The translations under genes were made by a program, and so were the position numbers. 64,000 bases of DNA, from contig JBKAGX010000002.1 in assembly GCA_046290575.1 (NCBI GenBank), positions 124,001-188,000 of the forward strand, in the 5' to 3' direction. Numbering within the stretch: position 1 is the stretch's first letter; each line of letters starts with the position of its first letter. The notes under the pieces were generated by a model that saw nothing but the letters and a program-made list of their open reading frames with translations, was not told the DNA's origin and did not search any database. This stretch comes from JANQQJ01 sp046290575. GTDB lineage: Bacteria > Pseudomonadota > Alphaproteobacteria > SMXS01. Of this stretch, positions 32,039 to 41,050 are shown piece by piece.

Positions 32039-33508
32039 ATGTCGCGCATCAATACACCGCATATTAGAGTGTTTGTGATGCTTGGTTTTGCCGTTGCTTT
32101 GGCTGGTTGCGCGGCCAATCCGGCAACCGGAGGCCGTGACTTTACACCCTTCATGTCCCCGTCGCAGGAGCGTGCTATCGGCGCGCGCGAACATCCGCAG
32201 GTGCTGCAGCAGTTCGGCGGCGCCTATAATGAGGGGGACGTTGCCGCCTATGTCGCGACAGTAGGCGCGCGCGTTGCGGCGAATTCCGAACTCCCGGACC
32301 TGAGCTGGAAATTCACGGTGCTGAACTCATCCATCCCCAACGCCATGGCGCTGCCTGGGGGATACATCTACGTGACCCGTGGGTTGCTGGCGATCATGAA
32401 CAGTGAGGCCGAACTGGCGGGCGTGCTGGGGCATGAAGTCGGCCATGTGACGGCCCGGCACTCCGCAAAACGCTATTCCAGCGCCGCCGGCGTCGGTATC
32501 GGCGCGGCGCTGCTGGGCGCGGTCACGGGTAACAGCAATCTGCAGGAAATCGCGCAGACCGGCGGATCGCTTTATCTCGCCAGTTATTCAAGGGGTCAGG
32601 AGTTCCAGGCCGACGATCTGGGTGTGCGCTATCTGGCGCGCAGTGGCTATGACCCGTTTGCCCAGGCCGATGTGCTCGACACGCTCGGCATGGTCACGGA
32701 CCTTGAGGCGCGCATTGCCGGGCGCGATAGCGGGCAAGGGTTCTTTTCAACCCATCCCCGCTCGCCGGAACGGGTGTCGCGCGCGCGTGAAAAAGCAGGT
32801 GAGACCGAGGTCCAGCCGAATACCCGCCCCCGGCGCGAGTCGCCCTATTTGGCGGCCATCGATGGGATGATCTATGGCGATGATCCGGCACTGGGCGTTG
32901 TCGATGGCAACACTTTCTGGCATGGGCCGCTGGGCCTGACTTTTTCGGTGCCGGATGGTTTCTCGCTCGTCAACACCAGCAGCGCTGTCCTTGCGAAAGG
33001 GCCGTCGGGGTCGGCGATGGCGTTCAGCGGCTCACGCGTTTCGGCCGGCGTTTCCATGCGCGACTATCTCGTAAGCGACTACGGCAAGAGCCTGAAGCTG
33101 AATGATGTAAGGGGTCTGCGTCTGAACGGGATGGAGGCCGCGACCGGGCGCACCCGCACCACGGCCAACGGAAAGACTGTCGATGTTCGGTTGGTAACAG
33201 TCCGTTTCAGTCGCGACAGGGTCTACCGGTTTCAGTTCGTCTCGGACCCACGGTCGACCAACGCGCTTGACCGGCAGTTTCTGGACATCGCCACCAGCTT
33301 GCGGCCGATCACCGCGACAGAGGCGCGTTTGATCCCGGTGCGCCGCATAAAAGTCCTGACGGTGGAGCAGGGTGAGACGGTCGATGAACTGGCAGAGTTG
33401 ATGGCTGTTCCCGCCCATCAACGCGAACGGTTTTTGGCCCTCAATGGAATGCGTCCTGGGGACCGCCTGCGCGCTGGTGACCGGGTCAAGATCGTTGTGG
33501 ATGAGTAA
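32039..33508 (+). CDS. M48 family metalloprotease, lipoprotein with C-terminal LysM-like domain
   Basis: A 489-residue lipoprotein: signal sequence VFVMLGFAVALAGC (lipobox Cys), then the M48 zinc motif AGVLGHEVGHVTARHSAKRY (HExxH) and downstream QEFQADDLGVRYLA with the third zinc Glu. The C-terminal part continues for 200 residues and ends with a LysM-like unit (VEQGETVDELAELMAVPAHQ, RPGDRLRAGDRVKI). Such periplasmic proteases (BepA/YfgC relatives) act in outer-membrane assembly quality control. The start at ATG 32039 was chosen over earlier frames because it precedes the signal peptide. Confidence 0.92.
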   Translation: MSRINTPHIRVFVMLGFAVALAGCAANPATGGRDFTPFMSPSQERAIGAREHPQVLQQFGGAYNEGDVAAYVATVGARVAANSELPDLSWKFTVLNSSIPNAMALPGGYIYVTRGLLAIMNSEAELAGVLGHEVGHVTARHSAKRYSSAAGVGIGAALLGAVTGNSNLQEIAQTGGSLYLASYSRGQEFQADDLGVRYLARSGYDPFAQADVLDTLGMVTDLEARIAGRDSGQGFFSTHPRSPERVSRAREKAGETEVQPNTRPRRESPYLAAIDGMIYGDDPALGVVDGNTFWHGPLGLTFSVPDGFSLVNTSSAVLAKGPSGSAMAFSGSRVSAGVSMRDYLVSDYGKSLKLNDVRGLRLNGMEAATGRTRTTANGKTVDVRLVTVRFSRDRVYRFQFVSDPRSTNALDRQFLDIATSLRPITATEARLIPVRRIKVLTVEQGETVDELAELMAVPAHQRERFLALNGMRPGDRLRAGDRVKIVVDE

Positions 33509-33514
33509 GGAGAA

Positions 33515-34331
33515 TCACGCCCTATTGGCCACCAAGACAACGCTGGGATAGGCGAAACGGACTGTAGGTCCATCTCTATACGCACCCACCCCCATGGTGT
33601 CGCCGTCGACCGATTGGTCGATCATTCGGCGTAATAGCTCCCTATTATCGTTGGCGGGAAAGGACTCTTCCGCCAGCGCGTCCCGCTCGGTGGGAAGCTG
33701 AAACCGTGTAATCTGAGGGGACGAAAGCCCCGTGATCTTGAACAGGCTGGCGAATGCGGATAGTGAGAGGAATTCTGCGGTTGACGGGTCACGGTGCCGT
33801 TCCATCGCATTAAAGGCCTGCGCCTTTTTCGGGTCTTCCGACGCAATCCCGTCACAGACGATAATCTTGCCTCCGGGCCGCGTAACTCTGAGCATTTCTT
33901 GCAGTGCTCCGGCAGGGTTCTGCAGATGGTGGAAGGCAAACCGGCAGCTCGTGATGTCAAAATGCGCGTTGGGAAATGGCAGGGCATAGGCGTCACCGAG
34001 GTACCAATCGACGTTTTGCAAACCCTCCGCTGCAGCGAGTTTTCGCGCCTCAGCCAACATGGCCTCTGTCGTATCGAGGCCTATGGCATGAGAGACGCGC
34101 TGCGCGAATGCCGCGACGATAGAACCCGGCCCGCATGACACATCAAGCACCGTGTCGCTGGCGGCCGGCTGGGCCGCGTCAACAAGCAGGGACACGACAT
34201 CGACGCCATGCAATTCGGGGGCTTTCGCGAACAGCTCGGCCTGCCGGCTGAACTGATCGATGATAGTGTTGTTGTGGGTCGTGGGTGAGGGAATAACAGG
34301 TCTTTTTGCCCGACGGCGGTTTCGCCATCAT
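33515..34331 (-). pseudogene. SAM-dependent methyltransferase with an apparent 5' frameshift
   Basis: The clear part is a class I methyltransferase: VLDVSCGPGSIVAAFAQRVS (SAM loop), AIGLDTTEAMLAEARKLA, LPFPNAHFDITSCRFAFHHL, RVTRPGGKIIVCDGIASED. The frame continues upstream past the apparent TTG start at 34213, reading NTIIDQFSRQAELFAKAPEL, a typical opening. The start with a good ribosome site (ATG 34331, AGGAG upstream) is in a different frame. The two join near 34266-34278 if one base is changed in the GTGTTGTTGTGGG tract. So either the true start is an unusual one, or the gene carries a single-base indel. Substrate unknown. Confidence 0.75.
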
Positions 34332-34506
34332 GATCTGGACTCCTGGATTCTGCGATAGAAAAAACATCAGAGGCCGGACCCTTCAAAGGGTCGGCTATCT
34401 AAGTCGCAGATCTGAAGCCAAGTAACTCATGAGTTAGTCGTCGCATTGGGGCGGGTTGGAGAATTCAACCGTTTGCAGCAGGTTCGTCAGGCGAGCGAAT
34501 TGTCTA

Positions 34507-35406
34507 TTAGCTCGCCGGAATAAGTCCCGCACGGTGCGGATCGCCACCCACCAGCCGTGTCAGGGACTTGCGCAGCTTGCCCAGCGCCTGGTGTTCAATC
34601 TGGCGAACCCGTTCTTTGGAGATGCCCAGCTTGTCCCCCAAGACCGCAAGGGTCACGGTCTCTTCACCGAGTCGGCGTTCGCGGATGATGAGCTTTTCGC
34701 GCTCGGTCAGGGATTCCATCGCCTGGTTAAGCCAGCCATGGCGCATTTCCGTGTCGCGGGTGTGCATTACCGCTTCTTCAGGGATCGGCCGCTCGTCGGC
34801 CAGATAATCCTGCCATTCCGCGTCGCCTTCGTCTCCGACGGGCATGTTGACCGATGAATCCCCACCGGAGAGGCGCGCTTCCATGTAATCAACTTCATGG
34901 TGCTTCACGCCCAGCTGCGCGGCGATGCGGCCGCGTGTCTCCGGAGTGATCGGTGCGGCGCTATCATTACGGGTGTCCTGACCGATCAGGCTGCGCAGGC
35001 GGCGCAGGTTGAAGAACAGTTTCTTTTGCGCCGAGGTTGTCCCGGTGCGCACAATTGACCAGTTGCGAAGGATAAAATCCTGAATTGAAGAGCGGATCCA
35101 CCAGCTTGCGTAGGTCGAAAACCGGATGTCCCTTTCCGGCTCAAAGCGGTCAGCGGCCTGGATCAGACCAAGGCAGCCCTCCTGAACCAGATCGTTCGCC
35201 GGCAGCCCATAATGCCGGTATTTGCTGGCCATGCTGATGACGAGCCGCAAATAGGCCGACATTAGTTCCTGCAGCGCGTCGTGATCGCGGCTGTCGCGCC
35301 AGCGGCGCGCCAGATCGAACTCATGTTCTTTTTCGAGTAACGGTGCATCGGCAGCGGCTTTGGCCAGCTGCTGATCAATCTGCTGCGCGCTATAGGACTG
35401 TCTCAT
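34507..35406 (-). CDS. rpoH: RNA polymerase heat-shock sigma factor RpoH
   Basis: The 299-residue sigma factor has sigma-70 region 2 (DLVQEGCLGLIQAADRFEPE, RFSTYASWWIRSSIQDFILR) and regions 3-4 ending LGDKLGISKERVRQIEHQAL. The RpoH-box sequence SAQKKLFFNLRRLR identifies it as the sigma-32 type. It directs heat-shock and proteostasis transcription. ATG 35406 follows GGAG by nine bases, chosen over the TTG at 35421. It heads a leftward transcript and is next to carD and fdxA, an arrangement familiar from Alphaproteobacteria. Confidence 0.97.
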   Translation of the reverse strand: MRQSYSAQQIDQQLAKAAADAPLLEKEHEFDLARRWRDSRDHDALQELMSAYLRLVISMASKYRHYGLPANDLVQEGCLGLIQAADRFEPERDIRFSTYASWWIRSSIQDFILRNWSIVRTGTTSAQKKLFFNLRRLRSLIGQDTRNDSAAPITPETRGRIAAQLGVKHHEVDYMEARLSGGDSSVNMPVGDEGDAEWQDYLADERPIPEEAVMHTRDTEMRHGWLNQAMESLTEREKLIIRERRLGEETVTLAVLGDKLGISKERVRQIEHQALGKLRKSLTRLVGGDPHRAGLIPAS

Positions 35407-35559
35407 GCGTACCAACTCCAATTCAATTCCCCCGGTCGCGCGCCATTATCAGCATCGCGCATGGGCTGGCTCGTGACCTTTATATGGGAAGGCAACCAGT
35501 TTGGATCAATTCTAATTCAAAACTTTTCGTGCATATCATCACAAGTTTGCGAGGGCGGC

Positions 35560-35598
35560 AAAAGAAAAGGGCCCCGGCAAACACCGAGGCCCTCTTTT
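35560..35598 (-). terminator. Bidirectional Rho-independent terminator
   Basis: Stem GGGCCTCGG with CCGGGGCCC (one wobble pair), loop TGTTTG, and T-runs on both strands (TTTTCTTTT to the left, TCTTTT to the right). It ends the CarD gene and separates it from rpoH. Confidence 0.88.
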
Positions 35599-35617
35599 AG
35601 TCATGTAATTTAACAGG

Positions 35618-36130
35618 TTATGCGGCTTTCAAGGTCTTCTCGAGCTTCTCTACCGCGCTGTCCTCATCGATCTTTTCAACCGCGGCGACCTCTCGGGCCA
35701 ACCTGCCGAGCGCGGATTCATAAATCTGGCGCTCGCTGTACGACTGCTCCGGTTGGTCTTCGGCGCGGTGTAGATCACGAACAACTTCGGCGATTGAGAT
35801 AGGGTCACCGGAATTGATCTTCGCTTCATATTCCTGTGCCCGCCGGCTCCACATCGTGCGTTTGATGCGGGCGCGTCCTTTAAGGGTCGTTAGCGCGTTC
35901 TTCATCACCTCCGGCGAGGACAGGCTGCGCATCTGCAGTTGGTCGACTTTGGCGATGGGTACACGAAGTGTCATTTTCTCTTTGTCAAAATCAATGACAT
36001 ATAGTTCGAGTTCGGTACCCACGATCGTCTCTTTTTCAATCGAGGTAATCTTGCCCACGCCATGGGCCGGATAGACGATATGCTCGCCCTTGCGGAATTT
36101 TTTTGCGTTGCTCTTGGTCTTGCTAGCCAT
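35618..36130 (-). CDS. carD: CarD family transcriptional regulator
   Basis: This 170-residue protein has an N-terminal CarD/Mfd RNA polymerase-interaction domain: KGEHIVYPAHGVGKITSIEK, ELYVIDFDKEKMTLRVPIAK. The helical C-terminal DNA-binding region has KNALTTLKGRARIKRTMWSR and EYEAKINSGDPISIAEVVRD. CarD binds the RNA polymerase beta subunit and stabilises promoter open complexes. It lies between fdxA and rpoH and has its own terminator at 35560. Confidence 0.95.
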   Translation of the reverse strand: MASKTKSNAKKFRKGEHIVYPAHGVGKITSIEKETIVGTELELYVIDFDKEKMTLRVPIAKVDQLQMRSLSSPEVMKNALTTLKGRARIKRTMWSRRAQEYEAKINSGDPISIAEVVRDLHRAEDQPEQSYSERQIYESALGRLAREVAAVEKIDEDSAVEKLEKTLKAA

Positions 36131-36373
36131 GTCTCACGTCTCAATTCTTGTCTGGACCCGCTGCCTCCATGACCCGATGGCCTCGTCGGCCGAAGGGTTC
36201 TGCGCATACAGACCGTCCGGCGAGGCGGATCAGTCTGCAGTACCAGAGGGTCGAGGGATGCGCACCCGCCCAAGGGACGGTGTTTAGTCTCCGTATGTGG
36301 AGAAGAAGCGTCGCATCAACAAGCCTCGACAGGTCATTTGTTGCGTTGCGGCGCAGTCTATATCACAAAAATG

Positions 36374-36413
36374 TAAAAAAAGCACCCCCGGCGGTTATGC
36401 GCCCGGGGGTGCT
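36374..36413 (-). terminator. Rho-independent terminator behind fdxA
   Basis: Eleven-base stem AGCACCCCCGG / CCGGGGGTGCT with an 11-base loop, followed on the minus strand by TTTTTTT. It ends the fdxA transcript, so fdxA and carD are probably separate units. Confidence 0.93.
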
Positions 36414-36454
36414 CTATTGATCAGGCCTCTTGCCCGTTCGTGGCGGTCGGTCGA

Positions 36455-36787
36455 TTAGCCGCCGGGATTGGCGCTAAAGAACTTCTCGAACTTGCCCTCG
36501 ACGCCTTTCATCTCTTCGGCCTCCGGGAGTTCATCTTTCTTTTCCGTCAGATTTGGCCACTCCGCGGCATATTTGGTGTTCACTTCCAGCCATTGTTCAA
36601 TGCCGTCTTCGGTATCCGGCATGATGGCCTCTGCCGGACATTCCGGCTCACAGACACCGCAATCAATGCACTCGTCAGGATTGATGACGAGCATGTTTTC
36701 ACCTTCGTAAAAGCAGTCCACCGGACAGACTTCGACGCAATCGGTATATTTGCACTTAACGCAAGCTTCGGTAACGACATAAGTCAT
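36455..36787 (-). CDS. fdxA: Ferredoxin, 7Fe-8S (FdxA type)
   Basis: The 110-residue ferredoxin has the cysteine pattern ACVKCKYTDCVEVCPVDC, then DECIDCGVCEPECPAEAI. The first cluster lacks one cysteine in the usual position (YTDC), giving a [3Fe-4S] plus [4Fe-4S] protein. It is an electron carrier, one of the best-conserved alphaproteobacterial genes. A good ribosome site (GAAGGAG) lies upstream of 36787. It has its own terminator. Confidence 0.96.
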   Translation of the reverse strand: MTYVVTEACVKCKYTDCVEVCPVDCFYEGENMLVINPDECIDCGVCEPECPAEAIMPDTEDGIEQWLEVNTKYAAEWPNLTEKKDELPEAEEMKGVEGKFEKFFSANPGG

Positions 36788-36807
36788 TCCAGTCTCCTTC
36801 GATCCCC

Positions 36808-37263
36808 TTATTCGTTCACGCCCATACGTGCCAGAACCCTTTTTCGCGCATCGCCCCGGTCCCGGTCGGACACGTAAATCAGCCCTGCGATACGTCTTAA
36901 AAGGTTGGCCTCATAAGCGTGTGACTCCCCGTCCGCATACACGACTTGCCATAGCAGTTCAATTATTTCTAGGCGCTCCTGCTCGTCGAGCGCGTCCTTG
37001 ATGGCTTTGGTGTATCGAAACAGGTGGCCGGCGACTTCGTGTTCCTCTTCGGCCAGCGCAATCAGCTCGGTTGTATCGGCGTCCGAGAGGCCGAAATGCT
37101 GCTTCAACAGCGTGTCGATCGTCGACCGTTCCTCCTCGGTAAATTCACCGTCCATGAAGGCGGCCTCCACCATCAAGACAGCCGCTGCCAGATGTAGTTT
37201 TTCGGGCGAACGGTCCACCTGAGGGGCTTCTTTGCCGAACAGGGATTTCAGTTTTTCAATCAT
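36808..37263 (-). CDS. TerB-like tellurite resistance family protein
   Basis: The 151-residue protein begins IEKLKSLFGKEAPQVDRSPE and carries the TerB helical unit: AAVLMVEAAFMDGEFTEEER and later IELLWQVVYADGESHAYE, two acidic EF-like loops in a helical bundle. TerB family members act at the membrane in metal or phage stress, but many simple ones have an unknown role. The start at 37263 was chosen over the longer frame, whose N-terminal extension looks non-coding. It is in the fdxA-S4 gene row. Confidence 0.82.
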   Translation of the reverse strand: MIEKLKSLFGKEAPQVDRSPEKLHLAAAVLMVEAAFMDGEFTEEERSTIDTLLKQHFGLSDADTTELIALAEEEHEVAGHLFRYTKAIKDALDEQERLEIIELLWQVVYADGESHAYEANLLRRIAGLIYVSDRDRGDARKRVLARMGVNE

Positions 37264-37300
37264 CAGAACTTTAGTGTGCCGCTTGTTGTCCCAAGGTGGC

Positions 37301-37627
37301 TTATTCAGCCGGAACGCCGTCAAATAGGGCGCCTTCGGCGGCTGACGAGCCCACAATCGCACGATCTACCAGATCGAAGTAAAGCGTGCGCGCTTCGGCG
37401 GCTGGACCCCGGCGCGTTCCAAGCTGTTTGATCTCAATAATTCTGATTTGTTTGCCTTGTGAAAACGTCAACACATCCCCGGATCTCAAGGGCGTGCTGG
37501 CTTTGGAGATGCGTTGCCTGTTGAGTCTGACCTTACCCTTTTGAATGTGCCTGGCCGCCTGGGACCGGCTCTTGAAGAACCGTGCATACCAAAGCCATTT
37601 GTCGGCGCGTAAGGTCATCTCTTGCAT
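37301..37627 (-). CDS. S4 RNA-binding domain protein (Hsp15-like)
   Basis: A 108-residue protein with one S4 domain: LRADKWLWYARFFKSRSQAA, HIQKGKVRLNRQRISKASTP, LRSGDVLTFSQGKQIRIIEI. This matches Hsp15, which binds stalled 50S subunits carrying nascent chains, and fits the heat-shock setting. ATG 37627 has GGGAG upstream. It lies 11 bases after the helicase gene, so the two are likely co-transcribed. Confidence 0.92.
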   Translation of the reverse strand: MQEMTLRADKWLWYARFFKSRSQAARHIQKGKVRLNRQRISKASTPLRSGDVLTFSQGKQIRIIEIKQLGTRRGPAAEARTLYFDLVDRAIVGSSAAEGALFDGVPAE

Positions 37628-37638
37628 GGGCACTCCCT

Positions 37639-40221
37639 TTAACCTGTTTTCATTGCAGACTTAAGGCTTTCCAGTTCCGCAAACGGCGAATGCGCTACCT
37701 TTTTGGCTGGCGGCTTGCGTCGATTGCGGCGTTTCTTTTTGTGTCTTGCCGGCTTGGGCCGTCCGCGCTCAAAAAGCACGGGCGCCGTCGGGTCGTCTTG
37801 CTTGCGCGCCTGGTAGCCGAGCTCGTTCAGGATCGCGATGAAATCCTCGCCGCTGCACCCGACCAGCGACATCAGTGTGCTGTCTGCCTTCAGCGCACCT
37901 TCCTTGTGCTGCTTGCGGGCGCCTTCGGCGACGCGCTCCAGCATGTCGATGCGTACGGCCCGGCGACCGATCCGGCGAAATCCGACAGCTTCATAAAACC
38001 CGTCCGGTGCGTCCAGCGCCGGGACAGATGTCAGGCCGGGCGTTGGCAGCGCGGGCGTGTCCCGCACGTCTGCAAAAAGCCGCCAGCACATCAGCCGATG
38101 GCGCGTCATCTCCGGTTTAAGGATCGCAGGCAGGAAAAGGCTGGCCTCTCCAAAACGTACCCCGAGCCGCCGCAGTTGCCAGCGGTCGGGTTGTTCGAGC
38201 TTGCGGATATCGTCTGCGACTGTCTGGCGCGGCAGGCTACCCAGATTTTCCAATAGCCGGAACGCGATTCCGCGTGCCAGGCCCTTGAGGGGAACATCGT
38301 CGCCTTTGTGGGACCGCTCAAGCATGTCGTGCACCTTGAACAGGGGGTGCAGGGATCGCCGAAGCTGCGTCTCCAGCCAGGCTGCGGCTCGATCCGCGAC
38401 GATCTGTCGTTCGCTGGCTTCGACAAAATCGCTCGCGATGACCTCGATGGCTGGCGCCAGTGGCCCGGCCCCTTTTTTAAGCCGTATGATCGGTGCGCCG
38501 CCATAGAGGACCTCGCCTATTTCGGGCAGCAACTCGAACTTTTCATCATCAGCGTGCTGAATGCCGCGGACCCGGCTGGCCACTTCACGGCGAAGGGCTT
38601 TGGACGCCGCGTGCATCAGTACGGCGCCCTGTCCGACCTGGGCATCCCGATCGACATCAAATGTCAGGCCGCTCAGACGGCCCACATAGTGCCCCTCGAC
38701 CAGAACGTCGCTCGAGGCATCGACTGTGGCAAAAATTTCATCGTCCGCCTGCAGCCGTTTCATCAGCATGGCGGAGCGTTTGTCGACGAACCGGTGGGTC
38801 AGCCGCTCATGCAATGCATCCGAAAGCCGGTCCTCGATGGCCCGCGTCTCGCCGCGCCAATGTGCCGGGTCGTCCAGCCAGTCCGACCGATTGGCAATAT
38901 AGGTCCAGGTTCGGACATGGGCGATGCGCGTCGCCAGCGTGTCGATATCGCCATCGACCCGATCCATGCGGCTGACCTGTCCCGCGACCCAGTCGTCTGC
39001 GAGCCGCCCCGTATCCGACATCAGGTGGGTGTAAAGACGCTTGATCAGCTTGGCGTGCTCATCAGGCATGACCTTGCGGAAGTCGGGCACCTGACACGCC
39101 TCCCACAAGCGGGCGACGGCCGCAGGACCACCTGCCAGTGCCTGAATTTCTTTGTCCAGCGCCAGCATTTTCAGGACCTCTAGGTCTTCGCCTTCACGTG
39201 CCCGGGTCAGTCCGTTACGCGCGGGCATTTCATCCAGGCTTCTGATCAGCGCGCCGAGCGAGGCATAGTCCATCGTGCTGTTGCGCCACTGCAGACGATC
39301 GACGGGCCTGAACCTGTGGTTCTCGATGGCGTCGATTTCTTCAGGGTCCAGTTCCGGGGTGCGGCCCGCGAAATCGCCATGGCTGTCGCTGATCAGCCCG
39401 AAGGTACCGTCATTCATATGCCGCCCGGCGCGGCCCGCAATCTGGCCCATTTCATGCGGAAAAAGGCGGCGATGGCGTACGCCATCGAACTTGGTGATCG
39501 ACGAAAAGGCGACGTGGTTGACCGCCATGTTCAGGCCCATGCCGATGGCGTCGGTGGCGACGATATAGTCGACCTCGCCATTCTGATACATCTCCACCTG
39601 GGCATTGCGGGTGCGGGGCGACAGGGCGCCCATCACGACAGCGGCACCGCCCTTGCGCCGCCGGATCAGTTCGGCGATGGCGTAGACATCATTGGCGGAA
39701 AACGCGACCACCGCGCTGCGGCGGGGCAGGCGGCTTAGTTTCTTGGTGCCGGCATAGGCCAGCTGCGAAAACCGTGTCCTGTCCAGAATCTCGATGTCGG
39801 GCAACAGCTTGCGAATCAAGGGGCGTATCGTATCAGCGCCCATGAACATGGTTTCCTCGCGGCCCCGCGCGCGCAATAGCCGGTCCGTGAAGGTATGGCC
39901 GCGTTCTTCATCGGCGGCGAGCTGGATTTCATCGACGGCCAGGAAGGCGACGTTCTGGTCCACCGGCATGCTTTCGACCGTGCAAATCCAGTAGGACGGG
40001 TTCTTCGGGATATTCTTTTCTTCACCGGTAATAAGCGCCACGCTGGCGGGCCCACGCTGGGCGACCACCTTGTCATAGACTTCGCGCGCCAGCAGCCGCA
40101 GTGGCAGGCCGATCATGCCTGTACTATGTCCCAGCATCCGCTCAATGGCGAAATGGGTCTTGCCGGTATTGGTAGGGCCAAGAACGGCGACCAGGCGCCC
40201 GTTGTCATCACGGCGGCGCAT
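37639..40221 (-). CDS. Suv3-like DEAD-family RNA/DNA helicase
   Basis: The 860-residue protein has the core helicase motifs of the Suv3 group: Walker A LGPTNTGKT (residues 15-22), DEIQ in FLAVDEIQLAADEE, motif III-like LFSANDV, and motif VI GQIAGRAGR. The N-terminal 300 residues are the two RecA-like domains; the rest is a helical and basic C-terminal part ending in a Lys/Arg-rich tail (RHKKKRRNRRKPPAKK). Suv3-like helicases act in RNA turnover with exonucleases. It is conserved next to the S4 gene in Alphaproteobacteria. Confidence 0.93.
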   Translation of the reverse strand: MRRRDDNGRLVAVLGPTNTGKTHFAIERMLGHSTGMIGLPLRLLAREVYDKVVAQRGPASVALITGEEKNIPKNPSYWICTVESMPVDQNVAFLAVDEIQLAADEERGHTFTDRLLRARGREETMFMGADTIRPLIRKLLPDIEILDRTRFSQLAYAGTKKLSRLPRRSAVVAFSANDVYAIAELIRRRKGGAAVVMGALSPRTRNAQVEMYQNGEVDYIVATDAIGMGLNMAVNHVAFSSITKFDGVRHRRLFPHEMGQIAGRAGRHMNDGTFGLISDSHGDFAGRTPELDPEEIDAIENHRFRPVDRLQWRNSTMDYASLGALIRSLDEMPARNGLTRAREGEDLEVLKMLALDKEIQALAGGPAAVARLWEACQVPDFRKVMPDEHAKLIKRLYTHLMSDTGRLADDWVAGQVSRMDRVDGDIDTLATRIAHVRTWTYIANRSDWLDDPAHWRGETRAIEDRLSDALHERLTHRFVDKRSAMLMKRLQADDEIFATVDASSDVLVEGHYVGRLSGLTFDVDRDAQVGQGAVLMHAASKALRREVASRVRGIQHADDEKFELLPEIGEVLYGGAPIIRLKKGAGPLAPAIEVIASDFVEASERQIVADRAAAWLETQLRRSLHPLFKVHDMLERSHKGDDVPLKGLARGIAFRLLENLGSLPRQTVADDIRKLEQPDRWQLRRLGVRFGEASLFLPAILKPEMTRHRLMCWRLFADVRDTPALPTPGLTSVPALDAPDGFYEAVGFRRIGRRAVRIDMLERVAEGARKQHKEGALKADSTLMSLVGCSGEDFIAILNELGYQARKQDDPTAPVLFERGRPKPARHKKKRRNRRKPPAKKVAHSPFAELESLKSAMKTG

Positions 40222-40402
40222 GGTCAGGGGCGTGCCCCTTTCTGGCCTGAACGGAAGATGTGGTGTTTGATCACCATGCGGGCACTATCTTTGCCGCACC
40301 GGCGCGCGAACGCAAAAAGAATTTATTGTTGCAGTTCAGAGAAGAATTGCGGGTGTAACACATTTGTAAAATTATACGTCTGTGTCTACGCGTGAGGGTA
40401 CC

Positions 40403-40627
40403 ATGACCGCAGAACTGAAAATCCGCAAAGTGGGTAATTCGCTGGGCGTTACGCTGACCGAACCTCTCAAGGAACTTGGGCTGGGCGAGGGCGACAGCGT
40501 GTTTTTGGTGCAGACACCTGACGGCATTTTGCTGACGCCTTACGACCCGGACTTTGCCGAGGCTATGGAAGATGCGCGGTCTTTCATGAAGGACTATCCC
40601 AACGCGATGCGTGAGCTGGCAAAATGA
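40403..40627 (+). CDS. AbrB/MazE-like antitoxin
   Basis: A 74-residue protein beginning TAELKIRKVGNSLGVTLTEP, the swapped-hairpin AbrB fold of MazE-type antitoxins, followed by LGEGDSVFLVQTPDGILLTP and an acidic helical tail for toxin binding (DPDFAEAMEDARSFMKDYPN). The start at ATG 40403 has GAGGG upstream. It overlaps the Doc-like gene by four bases (ATGA), so the two are translationally coupled, as in type II toxin-antitoxin systems. Confidence 0.9.
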   Translation: MTAELKIRKVGNSLGVTLTEPLKELGLGEGDSVFLVQTPDGILLTPYDPDFAEAMEDARSFMKDYPNAMRELAK

Positions 40628-41016
40628 CCGAGAACATCCGCTGGCTGACGCGGCGGATGATCGAAGCATTTCATGCTGAGTCGTTAAGCCGCTTCGGCGG
40701 GGCATCAGGCTTGCGGGACGAAGGCCTGCATGAAAGCGCGCTGGGGCGGCCCCAGAACGCGCCAGCCTATGATGCTGAGGCCTCACTATTCGATCTTGCT
40801 GCGCTTTACTGCCTGGGCATTCTGAAAAACCATCCCTTTGTTGATGGAAACAAGCGCACAGGCCTTCTTGCCGGGCGGGTCTTTTTGGCTTTGAACGGAT
40901 ATCGTTTTCAGCCGGACGAAGCTGAAACGGTGCATATGATTCTGGCTGCCGCCGCGAGCGATGCGAACGAGAAGCTATTGTCCAAATGGTTTGCTGAAAA
41001 CTCAGTTCCCAAGTAG
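40624..41016 (+). CDS. Doc-like (death-on-curing) Fic-domain toxin
   Basis: The 130-residue protein carries the Fic core motif NHPFVDGNKRTG (residues 69-80), close to the HxFx(D/N)xNK of Doc toxins, with Lys in the place that marks Doc kinases. Other family parts are LRDEGLHESALGRPQN and FDLAALYCLGILKN. Doc phosphorylates elongation factor Tu and stops translation. Its partner here is an AbrB/MazE-like protein rather than the Phd fold. Such pairings are known, but this one was recognised from motifs only. Confidence 0.92.
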   Translation: MTENIRWLTRRMIEAFHAESLSRFGGASGLRDEGLHESALGRPQNAPAYDAEASLFDLAALYCLGILKNHPFVDGNKRTGLLAGRVFLALNGYRFQPDEAETVHMILAAAASDANEKLLSKWFAENSVPK

Positions 41017-41050
41017 TTGTCAGATCAGCAAATTGCTTGAGGAAACGCCC

